From: Deltaproteobacteria bacterium
GTDB lineage: Bacteria; Desulfobacterota; Desulfobacteria; Desulfobacterales; Desulfobacteraceae
NCBI GenBank assembly: GCA_013151635.1
Contig: JAADHV010000001.1
Location: 81,813-145,812, forward strand
Direction of reading: 5' to 3'
DNA: 64,000 bases
Position numbers and translations under genes: made by a program. Shown piece by piece: positions 1 to 7,834 of this stretch. Positions within the stretch are counted from its first letter, which is position 1, and each line of letters begins with the position of its first letter. The notes beneath the pieces were generated by a model. The model searched no databases, had not been told where the DNA came from, and was given only the letters and a program-made list of their open reading frames with translations.

Positions 1-147
1 TAAGGTGGTTGATTTGCCGGCACCATTTCTTCCAAGAAGGATGGTTGCGCCGCCTTTGGCTTTCATATTAAGAGAGATGCCCTGGAGTATGTGATGCTGG
101 CCGATATGTGTATGAACCTTGTCAAGGGACAGGATCGGATCATTCAT
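1..147 (-). CDS. ABC transporter ATP-binding protein (LivF-like), 5' part only
   Basis: Read on the minus strand, an ATG at 147 opens a frame beginning MNDPILSLDKVHTHIGQ and reaching a Walker A motif, GRNGAGKSTT, at the window edge. This is the N-terminus of a LivF-type ATPase that powers uptake of branched-chain amino acids or similar ligands. The start overlaps the stop of the upstream LivG-like gene by 8 bases, so the two are probably translationally coupled. A GGAGG-type ribosome site lies just upstream. The rest of the gene, and presumably the permeases, are outside the window. The substrate cannot be told from this piece. Confidence 0.85.
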   Translation of the reverse strand, partial: MNDPILSLDKVHTHIGQHHILQGISLNMKAKGGATILLGRNGAGKSTTL

Positions 148-907
148 TTTTCACACCTCCTCCCAGGTAGGCTTCAAGCACTTTTTCATTGTTTGAAACA
201 GCGTCCGGCGTATCATCGCAGATGATACGGCCTTCTTTAAGTACGGCAATGGAATCAGACAAGGCCATGATCATATCAAACTTATGCTCGACCAGTAGAA
301 TGGTCCTGTTTTTCAGGGACTTGATTTCCCGGATGAGCTCAAGAATGGCAGGCACATCCTCAAGGCTCATGCCTGCAGTAGGTTCATCAAGAAGCAGGAC
401 TTCAGGATCAAGGGCCAGGAGGATGGCAATTTCAAGTTTCCGCTGCTCCCCATGGGTGAGAAGATTTGCCCGGGACAAATACTTGTCATGGAGCAGCACC
501 TGTTTGAGAAGTTCATAGGCTTTTTCTTCAAGTTCCGGATAGTCTTTATAATGTTTCCAGAAAACCATGCCGATGTTTTCTTTAGCCTGGAGCGCCAGCC
601 GGACATTTTCCAATACCGTGAGGCTCGGGAAAATATTGGTAAGCTGGAATGACCTGCCGATGCCTAAATTTGTCCGTTTGGCTACCCCCATTTTTGTGAT
701 GTCTTTGCCGTTGAACAGAACCTGTCCTGCTGTCGGCGCATATTGTCCGGAAATAAGGTTGAACAATGTGGTTTTACCGGCCCCGTTGGGGCCGATAATG
801 GATTTAAGGCAGAAGGGTTCAACCTTGAGATTCAGGCTGTTGACAGCAATATGGCCGCCAAAGCATATGGTAAGATCACGGGTTTCTATTACAGGTGCTT
901 GACTCAT
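140..907 (-). CDS. ABC transporter ATP-binding protein (LivG-like)
   Basis: This is the LivG-type ATPase of a branched-chain amino acid type (HAAT) importer. The Walker A motif GPNGAGKTT is near residues 39-47, the signature appears as the variant THGEQRK, and Walker B is LLLLDEPTAG. The track starts at a TTG (919), but the ATG at 907 (MSQAP) has GGAG about six bases upstream and is preferred, giving about 255 residues. It follows the binding-protein gene with almost no gap and overlaps the next ATPase, so all three probably share one transcript. The ligand is unknown; HAAT systems also carry amides, urea and aromatic acids. Confidence 0.93.
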   Translation of the reverse strand: MSQAPVIETRDLTICFGGHIAVNSLNLKVEPFCLKSIIGPNGAGKTTLFNLISGQYAPTAGQVLFNGKDITKMGVAKRTNLGIGRSFQLTNIFPSLTVLENVRLALQAKENIGMVFWKHYKDYPELEEKAYELLKQVLLHDKYLSRANLLTHGEQRKLEIAILLALDPEVLLLDEPTAGMSLEDVPAILELIREIKSLKNRTILLVEHKFDMIMALSDSIAVLKEGRIICDDTPDAVSNNEKVLEAYLGGGVKNE

Positions 908-919
908 AAAAGGCTCCAA

Positions 920-2122
920 TTAGTTGCGCGTGTTCCTGATGGGGATGTTCATGTCCTTGTATGAAATCACTTTGGTGACTTCAGGTATTCCCCATGCAAT
1001 ACCTTTACGGGTTGTGATTTTAAAGGCATACATATCCTGGAGAGCCTGGTGGTCTTCCTTCCTGAATACCATTTCCCCCTTGGGAGTTTGAAAATGCATG
1101 CCTTCCATGGTCTGGATCAGAGTTTCGGTGTCTGTTGTTTTAGCTTCTTTTAAAGCTTTGACCACGGCAAGGGCTGCACTCATGCCACCGCAGGTAAAAA
1201 AGTCAGGCGGTGCGTTAAACCGTTTGAAATGCTCTTTGACAAGCCAGTCGTTGATTTTATTGTTTGGACTCTCATAGTAGTAATAGTTACCGCCTTCTGC
1301 ACCCACGAGGGTTTTATAGGTTTTAAGCACGTCAATGATATTTCCGCCCACAGCCAGCTTGATATTGTATCTTTTGTCCAGCTTCATGGCATTGAGTTTT
1401 GCTGTGGGGTTATTTTTTCCAGCCCAGTAGATGGCAAGATATTTTTTGCCTTTAACCTTGCTCATGGCTTTAATGATTCTCTGGGCCGGTGCGGTAAAAT
1501 CAACCGTATTAAGCGGCATGTATTCTTCGTGGACAACCTTTGCGCCCGTGGCTTTCAAGGCTTCTTTGGCCGTGGCCACACCATCCCGGCCAAATGTATA
1601 GTCCTGGGCAATATAAGCCACGTTCACGCCCGGACCCCCAATGGCTGTTGCCCCTGCAATGGCATCCTGAGAAGAGTTCCTGCCGGTCCTGAATATATAC
1701 CTGTTCCAGGCTTTCCCGGTGATGGAGTCAGCCACCGCAGGTTCAACAATAAGGATTTTCTTGAATTCCTTGGCAACCGGAAGACAGGCCATGGCAACTG
1801 CTGAAGACACAGGCCCCACTGCAAGATCCACCTTGTCATCCTGAAAGGCCGCGGTTAAAAGCTGTTTCCCCATATCCGGTTTCATATGGGTGTCTTTGAC
1901 AATGACTTCAATGGGTCTTCCAAGAACCCTGAACGTACCATGGGTCGCATACTCAAGCCCGAGCTTGAACCCTTCAACAGATTGCTTGGCATAGGCTTCA
2001 TATGGACCTGTCAGACAGACAAGCTGGGCTACTTTAATAGGTTGTTCAGCCCTGAGAGGGGATGCCAGGGCAAGGATCATCAGAAACAGGCCTGCCATTT
2101 TTAAAAATTGTTTTTTTCCCAC
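920..2122 (-). CDS. ABC transporter periplasmic binding protein, HAAT family
   Basis: A 400-residue secreted binding protein with a clear signal peptide: MGKKQF, then a hydrophobic core ending near SPLRA. The mature part begins PIKVAQLVCLTGPYEAYAKQ, the typical opening of LivJ-type ligand-binding domains (Peripla_BP_6). It delivers its ligand to the membrane complex whose two ATPases lie directly downstream on the minus strand. Its stop codon abuts the leader of the LivG-like gene. Similarity to AmiC/LivJ proteins does not fix the ligand. The neighbouring TRAP and dehydrogenase genes hint at an organic-acid degradation locus, which is only an inference. Confidence 0.9.
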   Translation of the reverse strand: MGKKQFLKMAGLFLMILALASPLRAEQPIKVAQLVCLTGPYEAYAKQSVEGFKLGLEYATHGTFRVLGRPIEVIVKDTHMKPDMGKQLLTAAFQDDKVDLAVGPVSSAVAMACLPVAKEFKKILIVEPAVADSITGKAWNRYIFRTGRNSSQDAIAGATAIGGPGVNVAYIAQDYTFGRDGVATAKEALKATGAKVVHEEYMPLNTVDFTAPAQRIIKAMSKVKGKKYLAIYWAGKNNPTAKLNAMKLDKRYNIKLAVGGNIIDVLKTYKTLVGAEGGNYYYYESPNNKINDWLVKEHFKRFNAPPDFFTCGGMSAALAVVKALKEAKTTDTETLIQTMEGMHFQTPKGEMVFRKEDHQALQDMYAFKITTRKGIAWGIPEVTKVISYKDMNIPIRNTRN

Positions 2123-2258
2123 TTTGTGCCTCCTTTGTTTTAAATGAATATATAAATGTTCTTTTTAATAAAATCATTAATTATTCTAAAATCGTCATCT
2201 ATCAATAACCACCCTGCCGTCTCCCTGATCAATTCTTTCCATTGCCTGTTCCTTATAA

Positions 2259-3644
2259 CTATTTATAAACTAAGGCTGGCAGCCATGTCACAAGCTCCGG
2301 CCAGATTGCAATGATTAAAAGACCTGTAAGCTGTAGAATAATAAAGGGTACCACTCCTTTATAGATATCAATCAATTGGATTTCAGGGGGGCAGACACCC
2401 TTTAGATAAAAGAGCGCAAAGCCTACCGGCGGCGTTAAAAACGATGTCTGCAGGGTAACAGCCATCAGGATCACAAACCAGAGAAGTTCCGGATTCGATA
2501 CCACACCAAACCCGTTGATATTAAATCCCAGGGTTGAAATGACCGGAGCAATCAGGGGCAGGATGATCAGCGTGATTTCAATCCAGTCCAGGAAAAATCC
2601 AAGCAAGAAGACACAACCAAGGACTATGGCTAAAATCCCGTGAGGCCCGAAGGGTATCCCGGTCAGGATCCTTTCAATGAATTCATCCCCTCCAAGGCAT
2701 CTTAAAACCAGTGCAAATGTTGTTGCACCAAGAAAAATTGCAAATATATAGGCAGTGGTGTTGAAACAGCCTTCCATCACATCAACGATAACCGATAAAT
2801 TCAGTTTTTTATTATACCAGGCCAGTATGGTGGCACCAAGCGCTCCAACCCCGCTTGCTTCTGTAGGTGTCGTAATGCCGGCAAAAATTGAGCCCAGAAC
2901 TGCTATGATAAGAATCACCGTGGGCAGTATGGTCTTAAGGACATCAAATAGCATTCGCCATTCAATTGGCCGCCTGTTCTGGGGAATTGGCGCGGTATCC
3001 GGTTTCAGAAAACTGGAAATAAGAATATACATGATATATAAAAATCCCAGCAGCACTCCGGGGATCACGGCACCCATAAAAAGATCCCCTACTGAAAGTC
3101 CCAACTGATCTGCCATGATGACCAGCATGATGCTCGGCGGGATAAGTATTCCCAGTGTTCCGGCGCTGGCAATGGTTCCAAGGGCCAGTGTTTTTGAGTA
3201 TCCCTGTTTCATCATGGCAGGAAGAGATAACAGGCCGAGCAGGACCACGGAGGCCCCGATAATTCCGGTGGATGCGGCAAGAACAATCCCTATGAGGGTT
3301 ACGGTCACGGCAAGCCCGCCATGAATTTTCCCGAAAAGCTCCTGTATTGATTCCATCATCCTTTCGGCAACACCGGATTTGTCAAGCATCAGGCCCATGA
3401 AAATAAACATGGGCAGGGCCACCAGAACCCAGTTGTCCATGTATTTGAAAATCCGGTTCACTGACATGCCAAGGGTCATATAGTCAAGTCCTGTCATTGT
3501 CCCGAACCATGTGTCAGTTATGGTGGCGATAAGGGTAAAAAGGACTGCAACACCACCCATAACCCATGCAACAGGAAAGCCTGTAAACAAAAGGCCTATA
3601 AAAGTCAAAAACATTGCTATGACAAAATAATCACCTGTTTCCAT
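2259..3644 (-). CDS. dctM: TRAP transporter large permease (DctM type)
   Basis: A 461-residue, very hydrophobic protein with about twelve to thirteen membrane segments and the glycine/proline-rich pattern of DctM, for example GFPVAWVMGG near the start and LGILIPPSIMLVIMAD in the middle. DctM is the channel-forming subunit of sodium-driven TRAP uptake systems for carboxylates. Its start overlaps the end of the small-permease gene by 14 bases, so translation is coupled. Order on the minus strand is dctP, dctQ, dctM, the standard arrangement. Length is near the upper end for DctM but normal. Confidence 0.95.
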   Translation of the reverse strand: METGDYFVIAMFLTFIGLLFTGFPVAWVMGGVAVLFTLIATITDTWFGTMTGLDYMTLGMSVNRIFKYMDNWVLVALPMFIFMGLMLDKSGVAERMMESIQELFGKIHGGLAVTVTLIGIVLAASTGIIGASVVLLGLLSLPAMMKQGYSKTLALGTIASAGTLGILIPPSIMLVIMADQLGLSVGDLFMGAVIPGVLLGFLYIMYILISSFLKPDTAPIPQNRRPIEWRMLFDVLKTILPTVILIIAVLGSIFAGITTPTEASGVGALGATILAWYNKKLNLSVIVDVMEGCFNTTAYIFAIFLGATTFALVLRCLGGDEFIERILTGIPFGPHGILAIVLGCVFLLGFFLDWIEITLIILPLIAPVISTLGFNINGFGVVSNPELLWFVILMAVTLQTSFLTPPVGFALFYLKGVCPPEIQLIDIYKGVVPFIILQLTGLLIIAIWPELVTWLPALVYK

Positions 3645-4170
3645 CTGGTATTCCTTCCCGCATGAAGTTGAAAATTCGAACCGCCCGTGAAATCGCAGCG
3701 AGAATCAACAAGGCAAAACTGATAGGGATAACCCCTTTTATCATCCATCTGAACGGGAGCCCTAAAGGTGCGTCAGAACTTTCGTTAACCCGGAAGGATT
3801 CATGCACAAAATCCAGGCTCTGGTGAAATATAACAAATGCAAATGGCAATAAAAGGAAGACAATTCCAAATAATTCCCATCTGTTTTTCCATTTCCGGGA
3901 CATGCGTGCCTGGATGATATCTACCCTGATATGGGAATCCGTAACCATTGCATAGGAAGCACCGATCATAATTCCAAGGCCGTAAAGATGCCATTGCAGT
4001 TCCTCGAAAATCACCATGCCGTGGCTGAACCCATACCTTAATACGACCTGAAGAATAATGACCAGTACCAGTATGCCGTTGCCCCACATGACAATATGCC
4101 CGATACCTTTGATAAAATTATCTGCTGCATCACATAATCTGATCGATAATTTCTGGATTTTTTGTGCCAT
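3631..4170 (-). CDS. dctQ: TRAP transporter small permease (DctQ type)
   Basis: A 179-residue membrane protein with four predicted helices and the DctQ core pattern (FEELQWHLYGLGIMIGASYAM, then a stretch reading DSHIRVDII). DctQ is the small membrane subunit of tripartite carboxylate transporters and pairs with DctM, whose gene overlaps its 3' end. The binding protein gene lies 113 bases upstream on the same strand. Together the three make a complete TRAP system. The substrate is not deducible from the sequence alone. Confidence 0.93.
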   Translation of the reverse strand: MAQKIQKLSIRLCDAADNFIKGIGHIVMWGNGILVLVIILQVVLRYGFSHGMVIFEELQWHLYGLGIMIGASYAMVTDSHIRVDIIQARMSRKWKNRWELFGIVFLLLPFAFVIFHQSLDFVHESFRVNESSDAPLGLPFRWMIKGVIPISFALLILAAISRAVRIFNFMREGIPDGNR

Positions 4171-4283
4171 AAAAACACCTGTAAAAATTAGATATGCAAA
4201 AATTCATTAAAACTGTGCAGGAAAATTGATTTTTCCTGTACACCCATTCAATCATGGTTGTCTGCATATGAATCCGCCGGGGT

Positions 4284-5360
4284 CTATTTATCAAGTCCCC
4301 TGGGCAGGAAAGCATAATTAACCCATGTTGCATAGTCCTTTCTGAAGGCACTTAAGTCTGTCCATGCTTCCTTGAACATCGGGCTGGTTGCCGATAATTC
4401 ATCAGCAACTTCAAACCAGGTCTTTTTAAATGCCGCCAGGATTTCTTTTGAGAAATACTTGTTCTGGACTCCGTGCTTTTTCACATTGTCCTCCATTACT
4501 TTTGCCTGGAGTGATTCTGTATATGCATAAGCATCAATTGTTGCAGCCTTGCAAATGATTTCCATAAGCATTTGCTGGCTTTTGCTCATGCTGTTCCAGG
4601 TGTTTTTGTTGATAAGGAGTTCAAACAGGGTAGCCTGCTGATGCCATCCCGGGAAATAGTTCAGTTTTGCGATTTTGTAGAACCCAAGCTTTGTATCAAT
4701 TGCCGGCATGGAAAATTCTGTTGCGTCAATGGCATTTTTTTCAAGGGCCGGGAAAATTTCACCGCCGGGCAGTAAGCTGACTGAGGCGCCTAATTTCTGC
4801 AGGACCTTGCCGCCAAAGCCGTAATACCTTATTTTCAGTCCTTTGATGTCATCAACCGAATTAATCTCTTTTTTAAACCACCCGCCGGTTTCAGGAGAAA
4901 TAATGCCGCATGGGATCACATGAACATTAAAACCCCCATTATCATACATCTTCTGGTATAATTTCAGACCGTTTCCATAATACATCCATGCCAGAAATTC
5001 GCCGATTTCAGGTCCGAACGGGATAGTTGAAAAGATGGATGCTCCAGGCAGTTTGCCTTCCCAGTACCCTGAGATAGCGTATCCGGCATTGACTTTTCCT
5101 GTTGATACCGCATCAAGGATTTCAAAGGGGGCCACTAGTTTTCCCGGCTCATAAATTTTCATTTTCAGACTTCCTTTGCTGGCAATACCAATCCTTTGGG
5201 CCACCCAGGTCGTTGTTGAACCAAGACCCGGCAATGCAGCGGCAAATGTTGTGGGAACCTTTAATAGAATAGGTTTCTCCGCTGCCAGCAGCGGGTTTGG
5301 TGAAAATAACAATACAATAAAAACAAATACCGATAAAATTGTAATAGTTCTTCTTTCCAT
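4284..5360 (-). CDS. dctP: TRAP transporter solute-binding protein (DctP type)
   Basis: A 358-residue periplasmic protein with a signal peptide (MERRTITI, a hydrophobic run, then LLAAEKP). It has the DctP-family core, including the IKGLKIRYYGFGGKVLQKLG stretch and the LEKNAIDATEFSMPAIDTKLGFY region that normally contacts the ligand and its carboxylate-binding arginine. The sequence resembles the subgroup annotated for unspecified C4-dicarboxylates, 2-oxo acids or mannonate-like ligands, so the ligand stays open. A strong ribosome site (AAAGGAG) precedes the ATG. A sequence element shared with the sigma-54 regulatory region lies just upstream at 5385-5413. Confidence 0.93.
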   Translation of the reverse strand: MERRTITILSVFVFIVLLFSPNPLLAAEKPILLKVPTTFAAALPGLGSTTTWVAQRIGIASKGSLKMKIYEPGKLVAPFEILDAVSTGKVNAGYAISGYWEGKLPGASIFSTIPFGPEIGEFLAWMYYGNGLKLYQKMYDNGGFNVHVIPCGIISPETGGWFKKEINSVDDIKGLKIRYYGFGGKVLQKLGASVSLLPGGEIFPALEKNAIDATEFSMPAIDTKLGFYKIAKLNYFPGWHQQATLFELLINKNTWNSMSKSQQMLMEIICKAATIDAYAYTESLQAKVMEDNVKKHGVQNKYFSKEILAAFKKTWFEVADELSATSPMFKEAWTDLSAFRKDYATWVNYAFLPRGLDK

Positions 5361-5384
5361 TTTACTCTCCTTTGTTAATTAATT

Positions 5385-5413
5385 GTATACGTAGAATACG
5401 ATACGGGTTATGG
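5385..5413. promoter_or_regulatory. Shared regulatory element, copy C (before dctP)
   Basis: Written on the plus strand this site is GTATACGTAG, five bases, GATAC, three bases, TTATGG. It matches copy A at 6548-6580 (GTATACATGTAG, seven bases, GATAC, three bases, TTATGG) and part of copy B at 7775-7803. It sits 25-53 bases before the dctP start, between the dehydrogenase and dctP. The repetition is seen directly. A role as a binding site for the sigma-54 activator encoded at 7835 is inferred. Confidence 0.45.
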
Positions 5414-5480
5414 GTTTTTGGTATTTTAAAAATCTTACTTCAACATAAAGCCTCCCCAATTATGCTGCCGGACTTCAGGT

Positions 5481-6320
5481 TTAGTAGGTGAGCACAGATC
5501 CACCATCAAACAAGAGATCTCCGCCGACAAGGTACCTGGCATGTTGTGAAAAGCCGAAAATGATCAAGTTTGCCACCTCCATGGGGGTCATCATTTCCTT
5601 GATACGGGATTTCCCCATCATGACGTTTTTAATCACGTCTTCTTTGCTTATGGCCCTTTGTTCAGCCTGGGCCTCTATCTGTCTGTCGGCAAGCGGTGTT
5701 TTTACAAATCCTGTGCTAACGGTAAATGATCTGATTTTTCCATTTCCCTCGGCTGAAATCGACTGGGTCAATGCTCTTAGTCCAAACTTAGTAATATTAT
5801 AAACCGGCTTGTTCATAGTACAGATATGCCCGTGAATCGAGGACATGTTGGCAATAACCCCATTCTGGTCCGAACTTTTTCTCATATGTGGGATGACAAG
5901 CTTTGATAATAAAAATGGTGCCCTGAGCATCAGTTTCTGCATGAGATCATATTTTTCCATTGGAAAATCTTCAATCGAGTTAACATGTTGAATCCCGGCG
6001 ATATTGGCCAGGTATTTAATCTGTCCGAGCTTTGAAGCTTCTTTAACCGAGTTTTGAACATCTGTATCATTACAGAGATCGGTTTTAATAAAAACCATCT
6101 GCCCTCCCTGGTCCCTGGCGATTTTCTGGGTGGTTTTGCCTTCCTTTTGATTAATATCAAGCCCGACGGTCATGAGCTGGTTTTTAGCGGCTGCAATTGC
6201 AGTAGCCCTGCCTATCCCGGTTCCTGCACCTGTTACAATACAGACATTGGCCGGGTTAAAATTTTTATTTTTAATAATTAATGTTTTTTTAGAATTGATT
6301 TCAGGTTCTCTAATCAACAT
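5481..6320 (-). CDS. Short-chain dehydrogenase/reductase (3-hydroxybutyrate dehydrogenase-like)
   Basis: A classical SDR of about 279 residues. It has the NAD(P)-binding motif TGAGTGIGRATA after a roughly 25-residue N-terminal extension, the NIAG motif, and a catalytic serine (ANMSSIHG) followed by YNITK. The closest recalled pattern is D-3-hydroxybutyrate dehydrogenase, but other hydroxy-acid substrates are possible. The ATG at 6320 has AAGGAGG six bases upstream, so it is preferred over the longer track start. The gene leads a minus-strand set with the TRAP transporter and lies about 100 bases downstream of a sigma-54 promoter, suggesting that an imported hydroxy acid is oxidised here. Confidence 0.9.
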   Translation of the reverse strand: MLIREPEINSKKTLIIKNKNFNPANVCIVTGAGTGIGRATAIAAAKNQLMTVGLDINQKEGKTTQKIARDQGGQMVFIKTDLCNDTDVQNSVKEASKLGQIKYLANIAGIQHVNSIEDFPMEKYDLMQKLMLRAPFLLSKLVIPHMRKSSDQNGVIANMSSIHGHICTMNKPVYNITKFGLRALTQSISAEGNGKIRSFTVSTGFVKTPLADRQIEAQAEQRAISKEDVIKNVMMGKSRIKEMMTPMEVANLIIFGFSQHARYLVGGDLLFDGGSVLTY

Positions 6321-6422
6321 ATTCCTCCTTTCCAATATCCCTCCGGTATCTCTCAAGGAAGGTTTTTAATTCATAAAATTTTGATCCGATCATCCATATT
6401 TGATCTTAATAATTTTTTTTGA

Positions 6423-6437
6423 GCAAGTTTCAGGCCA
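6423..6437 (-). promoter_or_regulatory. Sigma-54 (RpoN) promoter, -24/-12 type
   Basis: The minus strand reads TGGCCTGAAACTTGCT, with GG and GC exactly ten bases apart. This fits the RpoN consensus TGGCAC-N5-TTGC in all key positions. It lies about 100 bases upstream of the dehydrogenase start (6320). A sigma-54-dependent activator gene is divergent at 7835, and the repeated element at 6548-6580 sits about 115 bases upstream, the usual place for an activator site. Confidence 0.72.
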
Positions 6438-6547
6438 GACCGAAATGATGTAAGATATAAAAGCCCAATATTACTGTGGTTGTATGCTTTAAAAGTTTTA
6501 TGAATAATTGTCCTATCTGATTTTCAACTTAAAAGATGTTGCTCAGA

Positions 6548-6580
6548 GTATACATGTAGTTTTTTTGATACAGTTTATGG
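6548..6580. promoter_or_regulatory. Shared regulatory element, copy A (candidate upstream activator site)
   Basis: On the plus strand the site is GTATACATGTAG, seven T, GATAC, three bases, TTATGG. It contains the perfect palindrome TACATGTA. The same layout appears before dctP (5385-5413), and the first half plus ATAC appears before the sigma-54 activator gene (7775-7803). Its distance to the sigma-54 promoter is typical of an enhancer site. Function is inferred. Confidence 0.5.
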
Positions 6581-6658
6581 ATTGAAGCACCACAAGGTTT
6601 GTTCCGGCTATATTTTAGATTTATCCACAATTTGGTTTAATTTTACGGATAAACCTGA

Positions 6659-6910
6659 CAATTCAAAAAAAACATTCAACGGTTGGATGAATTTCTGAGT
6701 CCATTTGAAATTCTTTCATATGATGACAATGCCTCAAGATATTACGGAAGAATTCGTTCCCAGCTTGAAAAGAAAGGGCAGATTATAGGTCTGTTAGACA
6801 TGTTAATAGCAGCTCATGCATTGAGTAAAAAATTAATACTAATTTCAAATAATGTTAAAGAATTCAACAGAATAAAATCATTGCGGGTTGAAAACTGGGT
6901 GGAAAAATAA
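6659..6910 (+). pseudogene. VapC-type PIN-domain toxin, C-terminal remnant
   Basis: An open frame without a convincing start encodes about 83 residues matching the C-terminal half of VapC ribonucleases: NIQRLDEFLSPFEILSYD, then GQIIGLLDMLIAAHAL, ISNNVKEF and VENW. The D-hLIAAHA and NN--EF motifs carry two of the acidic PIN residues. The N-terminal LDTN motif is missing. A stop precedes the frame at 6656, and no VapB antitoxin gene is visible. A weak possible N-terminal trace (YILDLST) occurs in another frame near 6610. The protein would not be an active toxin. It looks like a leftover of a mobile toxin-antitoxin pair. Confidence 0.75.
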
Positions 6911-6968
6911 AAAAATAAATAGTCTTAAAACCTGCTACAAACACAAGTATGCTGTTTAGAAGGGGAAG

Positions 6969-7057
6969 GCTCAATTAGTATCAATTTTTTCCAGTGGACC
7001 GCAAAAAGCCGCGGCCACTGAAGAGCACGAACCCCGCGGTCAGAACAAAAGTTAGGC
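6969..7057 (+). other. Degenerate integron attC-like site
   Basis: CAGTGG at 6992-6997 pairs with CCACTG at 7015-7020, and CCGC at 6999-7002 pairs with GCGG at 7011-7014. One A (6998) is unpaired, as in attC sites with extrahelical bases. GTTAGGC at 7051-7057 fits the GTTRRRY core, and GCTCAAT at 6969-6975 matches six of seven bases of the RYYYAAC core. The spacing on the 3' side is longer than usual, so the site may be decayed or composite. A HEAT-repeat gene starts right after it, as a cassette gene would. Confidence 0.4.
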
Positions 7058-7068
7058 GCAATTGGAAG

Positions 7069-7706
7069 GTGTCTAAAACTAAAAAAACAAGAAGAACTCC
7101 GTTCAATTTGGTAAAGCAAATGAAATCGTTCAGGAAATAGCAAACAATCCAGAGCTTTTCAAAGCGGTTTTTAGTGGGCTCTATGACAATGAATCTGTTG
7201 TAAGAATGAGATCAGCGGATGTAGTAGAAAAGATAACTAAAGACAGGCCGGAACTATTATCGGGTTATTCCTCAAAAGTTATTTCCGTATTGGAGTCTGC
7301 TGAACAGCAGGAAGTTTGCTGGCATATGGCTCAAATCTCGCCACGCCTTGATTTAACCAAAATAGAAGAGAGGCGACTTACTGAATTATTAATGAAACTT
7401 CTGTCTCATAAAAGCAAAATCGTGAGGGTTTCCGCAATGGATGCCTTGACAAGTTTTGCAGAAAGAAATGAATCAATCTTGAAAGAAGTCATTGCTCATG
7501 AAAATACACCTAATAAAATTTCCCATGACTTTAATCAGAAAAAATACCTGATGACGGAATTCCTTAATCGGGACCCGGAGCGTCCTGCTTTATGTGACCT
7601 CTACAGACTAAAAACTTCAATTCTGCTTCCAGCAGGTCAGCTAAGCAACCTTCAGACCATTATGGAAGTTATCAGGATTTTATCAGGCGTAACTCATCGG
7701 TATTAA
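7069..7706 (+). pseudogene. HEAT-repeat protein, 5' end disrupted
   Basis: The track starts this ORF at 7206, but the same frame codes clearly from about 7098: SVQFGKANEIVQEI, VFSGLYDNESVVRMRSADVV and so on. This matches a small family of HEAT-like repeat proteins found in accessory regions. No start codon exists in that frame, and a stop lies at 7080-7082. A GTG at 7069 (SKTKK) is in another frame. One extra A in the run at 7081-7087 would join the two. So either the gene has a frameshift or the sequence has a homopolymer error. The last 50 residues do not resemble the family. No function is known beyond a likely protein-binding scaffold. Confidence 0.6.
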
Positions 7707-7774
7707 AAATATTTTATATTTTTCTCGACTTTTATTTTTTAAAGTTTTATATATGGAAGAACTGTAGCAAAATT

Positions 7775-7803
7775 TATACATGTAGTCACTTTAATACGTA
7801 GAA
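7775..7803. promoter_or_regulatory. Shared regulatory element, copy B (before the activator gene)
   Basis: The sequence TATACATGTAGT is identical to copy A over 12 bases and is followed after five bases by TAATAC. It also contains ATACGTAGAAT, which occurs in copy C. It lies 32-60 bases before the sigma-54 activator start at 7835, suggesting that the activator controls its own gene. The role is inferred from position and repetition. Confidence 0.45.
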
Positions 7804-7834
7804 TCAGCAATGCAGTTCATAAAAGGAAATTAAT

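Noticed and set aside
567-902. Plus-strand ORFs inside the liv, dct and other minus-strand genes
   Set aside because: They mirror well-identified genes on the other strand and show no family likeness of their own.
6549-7786. TATACATGTAGT repeats as a target-site duplication flanking the accessory patch
   Set aside because: A third related copy exists at 5385, outside any insertion, and the copies sit at promoter positions. A regulatory element explains them better than a duplication of target DNA.
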